A DNA stretch of 22,293 bases, taken from the NCBI GenBank assembly GCA_045580775.1, contig JAZNOK010000002.1:1-22293 (forward strand), written 5' to 3'. This document shows positions 15,012 to 22,293 of this stretch, piece by piece. Under the pieces are notes generated by a model. It had not been told where the DNA came from. It saw nothing but the letters and a program-made list of their open reading frames with translations, and made no database searches. The position numbers and the translations under genes were made by a program. Origin of the DNA: JAZMZS01 sp045580775 (lineage in GTDB: Bacteria; Bacillota; Clostridia; Oscillospirales; CAG-272). The number at the start of each line of letters is the position of its first letter. Within the stretch, counting starts at the first letter, position 1.

Positions 15012-16058
15012 TTATTCAAACACAGCTATGGAATGCTCTGTGGAAAGCGGTGCCGGCTTGAGCGTGCCGTCACCGATAATTACTCTGCCGTTTTCTATCC
15101 GGTAAGGCTCAAGGAACACGTATCTGCCTCCTGTACGGTCAGGGGACAGGTATGCATGGTAAGCAATAAAACGCTCGCCCGCTGCATCCTTGAAGTAAGA
15201 AGCGTGTCCGCATCCGAAAACCTCATCAGACATAGAGAAGATAGGTTCCTTGTCCTTTGTCCAATGCGACTCGTTCGCAGGATCGGTACCGTCAAGCACC
15301 ATGTGACCGAGTGCGTAGTACTTTGTCCAATATCCGGAACCCGAATATACGACGTATATTTTTCCGTCATCGCCGTATATAGCAGTGCCGCCCTCAACGA
15401 CGCGGGGCAGTATCTTTCCTTCCTTGGTCGGACCGTAACCGTGCATCTCCCACTCCTCCGTCGGCCTGCAGAGAACGTGAGCCTCTCCTGCAGTGTAGGG
15501 GGTTATCATCTTGGCTATTCTGATACGCTGGTGGAACTGTTCGGTCTGTCTGCCGAGCTCATCCACCCACATACAGTATACATCGCCTCCGTGACGCAAA
15601 AGAGTCTGTCCGCAACGCCATCCGTCGTTGAGATGCTCATCCGTAGGGGAGCTGACCTTTATCGGGACGTAGCGTTCACCCGTCTCGGGATGTCCGTATG
15701 GAGCAAACGGCGTTTCCTTGTCCTCGCACTTGAGCACGTACATTCGGTGGTTGACGTTATGTCCGTCGTCAAGTGCTATGAACATATACCAGCCTGCATG
15801 CTCCGGACCGAAATCCTCCTCGGAGAAATAGTGTATCTCAGGAGACCAGAGATTCTTCGACCACATTTCGCCCTCTCTCGGACAAAACGCCGCCACAGTC
15901 TCACAGTGCTCCGGATCGTGTATACGCGTAACGTCCTTCGCACGGTACAAGGTCAGCTTCGTACCTGCGGTACAGCAGAGATAATAATAATCTCCGTGAA
16001 CAAACAACCATGGATCGGCACCGTGACAAATGGGGTTTTTGAATTTAACCTTTTTCAT
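15012..16058 (-). CDS. Glycoside hydrolase family 43-type enzyme, cytoplasmic
   Basis: This 348-residue five-bladed beta-propeller type glycosidase probably acts on arabinose- or xylose-containing oligosaccharides. The N-terminal HGADPWLFVHGDYYYL carries the likely catalytic base D15, LWSPEIHYF (70-78) is the family's W-(A/S)-P-E blade, VVEGGTAIY gives the likely acid E222, and FGCGHASYF (281-289) contains the conserved central histidine H285. D146 in NDGWRC may be the third acidic residue. There is no signal peptide, so it should work inside on imported oligosaccharides. GAGGTG lies four bases before the start. It is monocistronic with its own promoter and converges on the scaffoldin gene. 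The subfamily and substrate cannot be set from motifs. Confidence 0.85.
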   Translation of the reverse strand: MKKVKFKNPICHGADPWLFVHGDYYYLCCTAGTKLTLYRAKDVTRIHDPEHCETVAAFCPREGEMWSKNLWSPEIHYFSEEDFGPEHAGWYMFIALDDGHNVNHRMYVLKCEDKETPFAPYGHPETGERYVPIKVSSPTDEHLNDGWRCGQTLLRHGGDVYCMWVDELGRQTEQFHQRIRIAKMITPYTAGEAHVLCRPTEEWEMHGYGPTKEGKILPRVVEGGTAIYGDDGKIYVVYSGSGYWTKYYALGHMVLDGTDPANESHWTKDKEPIFSMSDEVFGCGHASYFKDAAGERFIAYHAYLSPDRTGGRYVFLEPYRIENGRVIIGDGTLKPAPLSTEHSIAVFE

Positions 16059-16115
16059 TTTGCACCTCGTTATTTCTCAATATTACGTTACCTTGATAGG
16101 GAGCCCCTTTGCTTC

Positions 16116-16144
16116 ATAATATCATGCACAAACGCCATTTGCAA
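16116..16144 (-). promoter_or_regulatory. Promoter of the GH43 gene
   Basis: On the minus strand TTGCAA (16144-16139) and TATTAT (16121-16116) are 17 bases apart, about 60 bases before the start codon. It lies in the gap after the 441-residue dehydratase-like gene, where I see no terminator. Confidence 0.6.
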
Positions 16145-16227
16145 GTAAATCTGAATATTTTCCGTGACAAGAAATACCATTTTGTTATTTACGCACGGCT
16201 TTTACTTATTCTTTTGACTATATCGGC

Positions 16228-17553
16228 TCAGAGCACCTGTGAGGGAAGCTCTTTTTCCGCTTTGTCCTCGGGGATGGAGGTCTGCGGCTGTTTTTGCTCG
16301 GATCTCAGTGCCTCTTTTGCATTTGCGAGCATAAGCTTGACGCGGTTTTCCTGATTTACCCTTGAAGCGGAAGCATCGTAATCTATCGCAACGAGATTGA
16401 TATCCGGATTTTTGTCTCTGAGGGGTTTCATCATTCCCTTTCCTACTATGTGGTTAGGCAAACACCCAAAAGGCTGTGTGACGATGATGTTCTTCACTCC
16501 CATTGAATACAGCTCTACCATCTCAGCAGGAAGCAGCCACCCCTCGCCCATCTTGACTGTGCAGTTGAGATACGGCAAAATACCTTCCAAAGTATGGTCA
16601 AAGGCAGGCGGAACGCGGTAAACGCCGCCCTCTCCGATAAGCGACATCAGGTCCTTTTGCTTTGAAACCAAAAAGTCGATGAGAAATCTGTACATGGCAC
16701 ATTTCAGAGGATTTCCGAGTCTGAGCTGTTCCCAATCCACAACGCAGTTGTACAGGCTGTACAGCATAAAATCGAGCAGTCCCAGATACACAGCCTCGGC
16801 TCCGTTGTCTACCAAAAACTGCTCAAGGGCATTGTTTCCGAGCGGCGAGTACTTGACATATATCTCACCGACAATACCTACTCTGACCTTTCTCTCGCTT
16901 CTGTCCTGAGCGATGTCTCTGAACATGCCTACTATCTCTTTGCATTTTTCGCGGCACTTCTTGTAAGAAACACCGTCCTCGTGCATCTCACGTGCAAGTC
17001 TGACCGACAGCTTTTGTGCCAGTCTGTCGGCGTCTCCGCGGTTTTTCTCATAGGGTTTTGTCTGGTTGACAAGAGACAGTATAACATCCCCGTACAAAAC
17101 AGCATAAGCCAGCCTGTGAATAACAGGCAATGTAAGCTTGAATCCGGAATGCGACTCAAGAGAAGCAAACGAAAAGCTGATGACGGGAACATAGCCGTAG
17201 CCTGCCTTTTTGAGTGCTTTTCTCAAAAGCGAGATGTAGTTTGAAGCTCTGCATCCGCCGCCGGTCTGAAAGTATATAAGTGCGACCTTGTGCGGATCGT
17301 ACTTCCCTGATTCTATGGCATGTATAAACTGACCTATGACAAGGATAGCGGGATAGCAGGTATCGTTATGTACATATTTCAGTCCGCACTCCGCGATCTC
17401 AGGTCCTGTACTGTCAAGAAGGTCGATCTTCATTCCCTCATCTCTGAACACCTGCAGGATAAGGTTAAAATGAATGGACAGCATGTTTGGGGCAAGTATG
17501 GTATAACTTTCCCTCATCCCTGAAGTAAACTCAACATATCCGCCGTGTCTCAT
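16228..17553 (-). CDS. 2-Hydroxyacyl-CoA dehydratase (HgdB/BcrB)-like protein
   Basis: This 441-residue protein resembles the C-terminal part of the large acyl-CoA dehydratase activase-related proteins of Clostridia. Family marks include HNDTCYPAILVIGQ (C66), FQTGGGCRASNY (C101), GEGWLLPAE (336-344) and QPFGCLPNHIVGKG (C364). Conserved cysteines could hold an iron-sulphur cluster. The start codon overlaps the stop of the upstream activase gene by four bases (ATGA at 17550-17553), with GGAG about nine bases before it, so the two are translationally coupled. The tail after about 410 is hydrophilic and looks unstructured. The physiological substrate of this family is not known; true hydroxyglutaryl-CoA dehydratases carry two different subunits that are not seen here. 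Confidence 0.85.
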   Translation of the reverse strand: MRHGGYVEFTSGMRESYTILAPNMLSIHFNLILQVFRDEGMKIDLLDSTGPEIAECGLKYVHNDTCYPAILVIGQFIHAIESGKYDPHKVALIYFQTGGGCRASNYISLLRKALKKAGYGYVPVISFSFASLESHSGFKLTLPVIHRLAYAVLYGDVILSLVNQTKPYEKNRGDADRLAQKLSVRLAREMHEDGVSYKKCREKCKEIVGMFRDIAQDRSERKVRVGIVGEIYVKYSPLGNNALEQFLVDNGAEAVYLGLLDFMLYSLYNCVVDWEQLRLGNPLKCAMYRFLIDFLVSKQKDLMSLIGEGGVYRVPPAFDHTLEGILPYLNCTVKMGEGWLLPAEMVELYSMGVKNIIVTQPFGCLPNHIVGKGMMKPLRDKNPDINLVAIDYDASASRVNQENRVKLMLANAKEALRSEQKQPQTSIPEDKAEKELPSQVL

Positions 17554-20498
17554 CTGCCTTCTCTCCTTTCTTCTAGTGCTCCGATCAAAGACCGCAGTCT
17601 TATCTTGACTGCTCCGAGGTTGGTTATCTCATCTATCTTCAGCTGGGTATATATCTTGTTGCGGCTCTCCAGTATATCCCGCACTTCGTCTGTAGTGATC
17701 GCGTCAACTCCGCACCCAAACGACACAAGCTGTACAAGCTCCACATCATCACTCTCGCATGCAAAGCGTGCCGCACGGTACAGACGCGAGTGATATGTCC
17801 ACTGGTTGAGTACATTCGGGCGGACCTTTTCCTTTGCCATGTCACACACACTGTCCTCGGATACCACAGCAAACCCAAGTGAGCTCGCAAGTCGGTTGAT
17901 CGAATGGCATATCTCCGGGTCTATGTGATACGGTCTGCCTGCAAGTATCATTATCCGCATGCCCTCGGCTCTTGCCTTCTCTATTATTTGCACACCGCGT
18001 GCTTTTACCTTTTTCATATAATCTTCAAATGCCGCGAAGCCTGCTCTGACAGCACGCACAACATCCCGCTTTTTTATTCCCGAGAAGCGTGCGGACAACA
18101 CCTCGTACATCTCACGTGCCAGTTCACGGGGGTTGTTGACGTTCAGATACGGATGCATGAAATTTTCATCAGACAGCTCATCCACATTTCCTGCCAGCAG
18201 CTCTCCGTAATATGCGACTACAGGGCAGTTATAGTGGTTGTCCCCCTCACCCTCGTCTATATTGTAAGACAAAGAGGGATAAAAGATCACATCCGCTCCC
18301 GACTCGAGCAGCTCCGCTATATGGCCGTGCATGAGCTTGGCAGGGTAGCACGCCGTATCCGAAGGAATAGAGAACTGCCCCTTTTCATAGGTGGCACGGA
18401 CAGACGGCGGACTTACCTTTACTCTAAATCCAAGCGAGGAAAAAATACCGTGCCAAAGCGGCAACAGCTCAAGCATGCCGAGAGCATAAGGCAGTCCTAT
18501 TGTCTGCTGACGCACCTGAGTGGACGTCTTTTTGGGCGGCTGTTCTGAAATGGAGCGAAGCAGCTCACGCTTGTATTCATACATATCAAGCTCCATGTTT
18601 ACTCCTGACCCGTCCCCTGCCCCTCTCTCGCATTTGTTGCCTGAGATAAAGCGGCGTGAGCCGAAGTAATTTACGGTGAGGCGGCAGTTGTTGGTACAGC
18701 CTCGGCAGACAGCGGGCTTTGATGTATGTGTAAAGGAAGACAGCCCCTCGGGTGAGATCAGTGTACTTTCGTCAGATCGCATAGCGTGTAACGCCGCACC
18801 GAACGCCCCCATGAGTCCCGCAATCGACGGACGCACTACGTTGCGGCCCAGCTCCAGCTCGAAAGCACGAAGGACGGCATCGTTATAAAATGTCCCGCCC
18901 TGAACGACGATATTTTCACCAAGCTCTGACGCCGATGATGCTCGGATGACCTTGTATATTGCATTTTTGATAACGCTGATAGACAGCCCCGCCGATATAT
19001 CCTCGATGCCGGCTCCCTCTTTTTGCGACTGTTTGACTCCGCTGTTCATAAACACGGTACAGCGTGAGCCGAGATTGACAGGTGCCTCTGCCATAAGGCC
19101 TCTCTTTGCAAATTCGTCTATCTCGCAGTTCATCGACTTTGCAAAGGTCTCAAGAAACGATCCGCATCCTGACGAGCAAGCCTCGTTGAGCATGATAGAG
19201 TCGATGGCACCTCCGCGTATCTTAAAGCACTTTATATCCTGTCCGCCTATATCGAGAATAAAGTCCACCTCAGGCATAAAATAACGTGCCGCCGTATAGT
19301 GGGCGATAGTCTCTACTATACCGTAATCACACTCAAAGGCGTTCTTGATCAGCTCCTCACCGTAGCCTGTCACAGCTGAGCCTGCGATCTTTATCCTGTC
19401 TGAGCATAGCTCATATATATGACCGAGCTGTTCGCGGACGACAGACACGGGGTCTCCCTTGTTTGATGCGTAGTAGGAATAAAGGATCTCCCTGTCCTCG
19501 GATATAAGGGTGAGCTTTGTTGTAGTAGAGCCGCAATCTATGCCGAGATAGGCTTTCCCGCTATAGTCACAAATGTCCCTTTCTCTGACGGTAGCCGCAG
19601 CGTGGCGGGCAGCAAACTGTTTGTATTCTTGCTCCGAAGAAAACAGCCGCGGCAGCCTTGCACCGATACCTGTCGAAGGGGCATTTTCTATTCTTTGCAC
19701 TGCCTCTGACAGATATATCTCCGTGCCTGTGGTGCGTGCACATATACAAGCCCCCAGAGCCACGCTGAACAATGCGTAATCCGGAAATACCGCATGCTCA
19801 GAGTCAAGGCCGAGCACCTCGCAAAAGCACTCCCTCAGTCCCTTGCAATAGTGCAGAGGCCCGCCCAAAAACAGCACCTTGCCATCTATTCTGCGTCCTT
19901 GTGCAAGTCCGGCTATGGTCTGGTTCACTACCGCCATATAGATAGAACGTGCAACGTCCTCCTTCCTTGCTCCCTGATTGAGCAGGGGCTGGATATCCGT
20001 CTTTGCAAATACTCCGCATCTGGATGCTATCGGATATACTCTTTCATACCCCAAAGACAGCCGGTCGAGCTCATCTGCACTGACATCCAGCAGGCTCGCC
20101 ATCTGATCAATAAACGCCCCCGTGCCTCCCGCACATGAGCCGTTCATTCTCTCGTCTGTGCCCGCTCCGAAGAATATGATCTTTGCATCCTCTCCGCCAA
20201 GCTCGATAACGCAGGATGTATCCGGCTCCATGCTCTTTACCGTTTGAGTCGTGGCATATACCTCCTGCACAAAGTCAAGTCCGGTATCCTCGCAAAGTCC
20301 AAGGCCCGCCGAGCCTGAAACCGTGAGCTTCACCTGTACATCTCCCAGCTTCTCTATCACGTCTCTGAGCATCTCGGCGGTCTTTTTTCTGACCTTTGCC
20401 ATGTGACGCTCGTACCGCTCGTATATCCTCTTTTCTCCCGAGCATACCACGATCTTTGTGGTAGTAGAGCCTATATCTATTCCCATCGAATATTTCAT
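17550..20498 (-). CDS. Acyl-CoA dehydratase activase-related protein with two BadF/BcrA ATPase domains
   Basis: The 982-residue product contains two ATPase domains of the ASKHA fold. The first (about 4-255) begins MGIDIGSTTTK and has C122 in GSCAGGTGAF and C161 in SRCGVF, positions typical of the 4Fe-4S ligands in HgdC-type activases. The second (about 317-575) begins LGIDCGSTTTK and has C441/C445 in NEACSSGCGSF and C480. A cysteine cluster (C598, C601, C605, C623) and a DUF2229-like segment (IPSDTACYPAKLMHGH) follow. Activases use ATP to inject an electron into a dehydratase. Many Clostridia carry this and the following gene as one chain of about 1,400 residues; here they are split with an ATGA overlap. 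The start at 20498 was chosen at the domain border; AAAGG lies ten bases upstream. Confidence 0.88.
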   Translation of the reverse strand: MKYSMGIDIGSTTTKIVVCSGEKRIYERYERHMAKVRKKTAEMLRDVIEKLGDVQVKLTVSGSAGLGLCEDTGLDFVQEVYATTQTVKSMEPDTSCVIELGGEDAKIIFFGAGTDERMNGSCAGGTGAFIDQMASLLDVSADELDRLSLGYERVYPIASRCGVFAKTDIQPLLNQGARKEDVARSIYMAVVNQTIAGLAQGRRIDGKVLFLGGPLHYCKGLRECFCEVLGLDSEHAVFPDYALFSVALGACICARTTGTEIYLSEAVQRIENAPSTGIGARLPRLFSSEQEYKQFAARHAAATVRERDICDYSGKAYLGIDCGSTTTKLTLISEDREILYSYYASNKGDPVSVVREQLGHIYELCSDRIKIAGSAVTGYGEELIKNAFECDYGIVETIAHYTAARYFMPEVDFILDIGGQDIKCFKIRGGAIDSIMLNEACSSGCGSFLETFAKSMNCEIDEFAKRGLMAEAPVNLGSRCTVFMNSGVKQSQKEGAGIEDISAGLSISVIKNAIYKVIRASSASELGENIVVQGGTFYNDAVLRAFELELGRNVVRPSIAGLMGAFGAALHAMRSDESTLISPEGLSSFTHTSKPAVCRGCTNNCRLTVNYFGSRRFISGNKCERGAGDGSGVNMELDMYEYKRELLRSISEQPPKKTSTQVRQQTIGLPYALGMLELLPLWHGIFSSLGFRVKVSPPSVRATYEKGQFSIPSDTACYPAKLMHGHIAELLESGADVIFYPSLSYNIDEGEGDNHYNCPVVAYYGELLAGNVDELSDENFMHPYLNVNNPRELAREMYEVLSARFSGIKKRDVVRAVRAGFAAFEDYMKKVKARGVQIIEKARAEGMRIMILAGRPYHIDPEICHSINRLASSLGFAVVSEDSVCDMAKEKVRPNVLNQWTYHSRLYRAARFACESDDVELVQLVSFGCGVDAITTDEVRDILESRNKIYTQLKIDEITNLGAVKIRLRSLIGALEERREGR

Positions 20499-20517
20499 TT
20501 TATGTATGCCTTTCTGT

Positions 20518-20607
20518 CTGCCGAGGCAGGCTCTGTTCGTACAGCCGAGGAGAGTGGATTTACGCCGAAAAGCCGTCTGTAACGGCGGTATCAGTTCGAC
20601 TCTCCTC
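20518..20607 (-). ncRNA. Structured leader of the activase gene (candidate cis-regulatory RNA)
   Basis: In the 5' leader, nine bases at 20599-20607 pair perfectly with 20547-20555 (GAGGAGAGT and its complement). Inside that stem CGCCG and CGGCG (20583-20587 with 20563-20567) can pair, with a competing GCCG/CGGC option. A second small stem, CTGCC/GGCAG (20518-20529), stands just before the ribosome binding site. I match it to no known riboswitch class. Base pairing is seen; regulation is inferred. Confidence 0.4.
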
Positions 20608-20696
20608 AACTATAGCTTTCTGCAATATTAACACTATGTTTACAATTGTTATATACCGTATTACATTTTTTCTGCTAAAATAATACTCACACACGG

Positions 20697-20894
20697 CTAA
20701 TTCTGCCGTCTGACGCTGAGATATTCGTCATAATAGCGGTAATAGGGGCAATACTGTTTTCCTCCTGTGAGGTATCTCACAGCCTCGTCCTCGTCAAAGG
20801 ACATCCGACAGACATGCTCCTCATATTCCTCATCATAGTCAAAGTAGAGACAATCCTCGCAACGGGGCTGAGGCTGCTGTTTTTTCTTTTCCAT
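20697..20894 (-). CDS. Small Cys- and acid-rich protein (DUF6472-like)
   Basis: The 65-residue product carries CEDCLYFDYDEEYEEHVC and, further on, CPYYRYYDEY. Cysteines at 12, 15, 29 and 49 form a possible metal site amid acidic and tyrosine residues. This pattern resembles small clostridial proteins grouped as DUF6472, a label given from memory. The start at 20894 has AAAGGA five bases upstream, inside the end of the tetR-type gene two bases away, so the two form one operon. Function is unknown. No terminator is visible after it, so read-through into the activase genes is possible. Confidence 0.8.
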   Translation of the reverse strand: MEKKKQQPQPRCEDCLYFDYDEEYEEHVCRMSFDEDEAVRYLTGGKQYCPYYRYYDEYLSVRRQN

Positions 20895-20896
20895 TC

Positions 20897-21517
20897 TTAT
20901 CCTTTCTCATAATGCACAAGGGATGAAGCTACAAGAAGTGCCGCCGTCTCTGACAGGGCATCAAGCGACACTGTGGGTAGATCTGCGGACAGCCACTTTA
21001 TATACATGGCACTCACTCCGCTGACGATATATTCCATCACAAACGGAGACAGCACCGCACCTGCTCTGAAATACTGCTCGACCGACGCACGGAGGTTTCT
21101 GATATATTCGCTTCTGATGCTCGAACTGATAAAGATGTTGTAAGCTCCGCTGCGTACAAACAGCCTGAAAAATTCAAGGTTGTCTGTAACAGCGGTATTT
21201 ACAGCTCCAAAGAGAACATCTATATCTATCCTGCCCATCTTCTCTATATGGCGGCGGAGGACTCCGTTTGTATACGTCAGTACATCCTCACCGAAGTCGG
21301 TGATTATATCCTCTATCCTATCGTAATGAAGGTAAAAGGTCTTGCGGTTTATTCCCGCACGCTCGGTAAGCTCGGTTACGGTGATCTCGGACAGATCTCT
21401 CTCGCACAACAGAAGTATCAGGGCTTCGATTATCGCTTTTTTGGTTCTGACGAGTCTTCTGTCGCGTTTTATTCCGTTTTTCGTCTTAACATAATCGGGG
21501 CAAATATTGATCTCCAT
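20897..21517 (-). CDS. TetR/AcrR-family transcriptional regulator
   Basis: The 206-residue protein has the normal TetR size. The helix-turn-helix is at about 45-64 (ITVTELTERAGINRKTFYLHY), and the C-terminal half is a helical ligand domain without recognisable ligand residues. The start at 21517 has AGGAG ten bases upstream. It is divergent from an ABC exporter ATPase gene; TetR regulators in this layout usually repress themselves and the neighbouring transporter. The small protein at 20697-20894 follows in the same operon. Confidence 0.9.
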   Translation of the reverse strand: MEINICPDYVKTKNGIKRDRRLVRTKKAIIEALILLLCERDLSEITVTELTERAGINRKTFYLHYDRIEDIITDFGEDVLTYTNGVLRRHIEKMGRIDIDVLFGAVNTAVTDNLEFFRLFVRSGAYNIFISSSIRSEYIRNLRASVEQYFRAGAVLSPFVMEYIVSGVSAMYIKWLSADLPTVSLDALSETAALLVASSLVHYEKG

Positions 21518-21569
21518 GGGGTGTCTACTCCTATGTTTTATTTCCTCGTTTTTTCAAAAAACAAGATGA

Positions 21570-21598
21570 ATTATAGCACCAAGTACACATTTTGTCAA
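21570..21598 (-). promoter_or_regulatory. Consensus promoter of the TetR-type gene
   Basis: On the minus strand a perfect TTGACA (21598-21593) and a perfect TATAAT (21575-21570) are 17 bases apart. An unregulated promoter this good would be strong, which fits a gene that represses itself. Confidence 0.85.
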
Positions 21599-21643
21599 CG
21601 GTTTGTGTATTAAGTTCACAAATTAAATAAAAAACCTTCACAA
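21584..21643. promoter_or_regulatory. Candidate TetR operators in the divergent promoter region
   Basis: TTTGTG-N9-CACAAA (21602-21622) is a 6-bp inverted repeat just upstream of the tetR -35. TACACA/TGTGTA (21584-21589 with 21604-21609) spans the -35 itself. TTCACAA occurs at 21615-21621 and again at 21637-21643, toward the ABC gene. Any of these could be the binding site; no clear promoter for the ABC gene was found. Confidence 0.4.
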
Positions 21644-21697
21644 GCGTATTAAACAAAAAGCATTCAAAAAACTCATTTACAACAAGAAAGGCGAACA

Positions 21698-22293
21698 ATG
21701 CTGCAACTAAAAAAGATCTCTAAGGATTATAGTGCAGGCGACGACAAAGTTGCCGCACTGTGCTCGGTCGACGTAGCCTTCAGAGCTAACGAGTTTGTAT
21801 CCATACTCGGCCCCTCCGGCTGCGGAAAGACTACCCTGCTGAACATAATCGGAGGACTGGACAGATACACCTCCGGAGACCTGATCATTAACGGCACAAG
21901 CACCCGCCATTACCGCGACGGCGATTGGGATGTGTACAGAAACCGCTCGATCGGGTTTGTATTTCAGTCATACAATCTCATTCCCCACCAAAGTGTGCTG
22001 GCAAATGTGGAGCTGGCAATGACCCTCTCCGGAGTATCCAAGTCCGAAAGACGAAAAAGGGCAATAGAGGCACTGGAGCGTGTGGGTCTGGGAGACCAGC
22101 TCAAAAAACGCCCCTCTCAGATGTCGGGCGGACAGATGCAGAGAGTCGCGATAGCAAGGGCACTGGTCAACAACCCTGACATCCTGCTCGCAGACGAGCC
22201 GACCGGAGCTCTTGACACTCACACAAGCGAACAGGTAATGGAGCTTCTGGCAGAGGTGGCACATGACCGTCTGGTCATCATGGTCACGCACAA
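21698..22293 (+). CDS. ABC transporter ATP-binding protein, MacB/LolD type (3' end missing)
   Basis: The frame is open to the window edge (198 full codons). It shows Walker A GPSGCGKTT (38-46), the Q-loop Q90 in FVFQSYNLIP, signature MSGGQMQ (142-148), Walker B ILLADEPTGALD (162-173) and the switch H198 in VTH. The FVFQSYNLIP and TGALD forms are typical of the MacB/LolD/FtsE group, which in Firmicutes exports peptides or antibiotics with a large FtsX-like permease, usually encoded next. AAAGG lies six bases before the ATG. It is divergent from the TetR-type gene, its likely regulator. The substrate cannot be told from this part. Confidence 0.92.
   Translation, partial: MLQLKKISKDYSAGDDKVAALCSVDVAFRANEFVSILGPSGCGKTTLLNIIGGLDRYTSGDLIINGTSTRHYRDGDWDVYRNRSIGFVFQSYNLIPHQSVLANVELAMTLSGVSKSERRKRAIEALERVGLGDQLKKRPSQMSGGQMQRVAIARALVNNPDILLADEPTGALDTHTSEQVMELLAEVAHDRLVIMVTH

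Noticed and set aside
15033..16148. 371-codon plus-strand open frame opposite the GH43-type gene
   Set aside because: It is the complement of a well-supported glycosidase gene with ribosome binding site and promoter, and it shows no motif of its own.
20499..20696. A sigma-A promoter for the activase genes
   Set aside because: Several TATA-like hexamers occur on the minus strand (for example TATAGT near 20608-20613 and TAATAT near 20626-20631), but none has an acceptable -35 at 16-18 bases, so none is called.
1..22293. CRISPR array, prophage or toxin-antitoxin genes
   Set aside because: No regularly spaced direct repeats, no phage structural or integrase motifs and no small paired toxin-antitoxin reading frames were seen.

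Overview
The window looks like a chromosomal stretch from a Gram-positive, Clostridia-type anaerobe, most plausibly a gut Ruminococcaceae/Oscillospiraceae relative. The evidence is the rny-ymdB pair, a class II fructose-bisphosphate aldolase, strong GGAGG-type ribosome binding sites, consensus sigma-A promoters, a 2-hydroxyacyl-CoA dehydratase/activase type gene pair, and extracellular proteins with cohesin and dockerin modules. No species is claimed.

Region 1 (1-870) is mobile DNA: the tail of an IS3-family transposase with its terminal inverted repeat, abutted by a complete IS200-type element whose tnpA ribosome binding site sits inside a 16-bp hairpin. Region 2 (834-4490) is housekeeping on the minus strand: fba with its own promoter and terminator, then ymdB downstream of rny behind a consensus promoter. 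Region 3 (4550-6028) holds a plus-strand gene for a four-helix membrane protein with a repeated Pro/Gln tail, a possible 39-codon ORF, a tRNA-T-arm-like fragment and a long bidirectional terminator.

Region 4 (6110-15009) is the most interesting part. A 2345-residue lipoprotein subtilase ending in a type-I-like dockerin is followed, across a strong GC hairpin, by a 540-residue secreted protein with three cohesin-like domains and its own C-terminal dockerin. This looks like a compact cohesin-dockerin assembly built around a membrane-anchored protease instead of a polysaccharide-degrading enzyme. A long two-way terminator closes the unit.

Region 5 (15012-20610) is on the minus strand: a cytoplasmic GH43-type glycosidase with its own promoter, and a translationally coupled pair (982 aa and 441 aa) that together resemble the large acyl-CoA dehydratase activase-related protein. 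The pair is preceded by a structured leader RNA. Region 6 (20697-22293) holds a TetR-type regulator with a small Cys/acidic protein behind it, and, divergently, the start of a MacB/LolD-type ABC exporter ATPase cut off by the window edge. Inverted repeats in the shared promoter region are candidate TetR operators.
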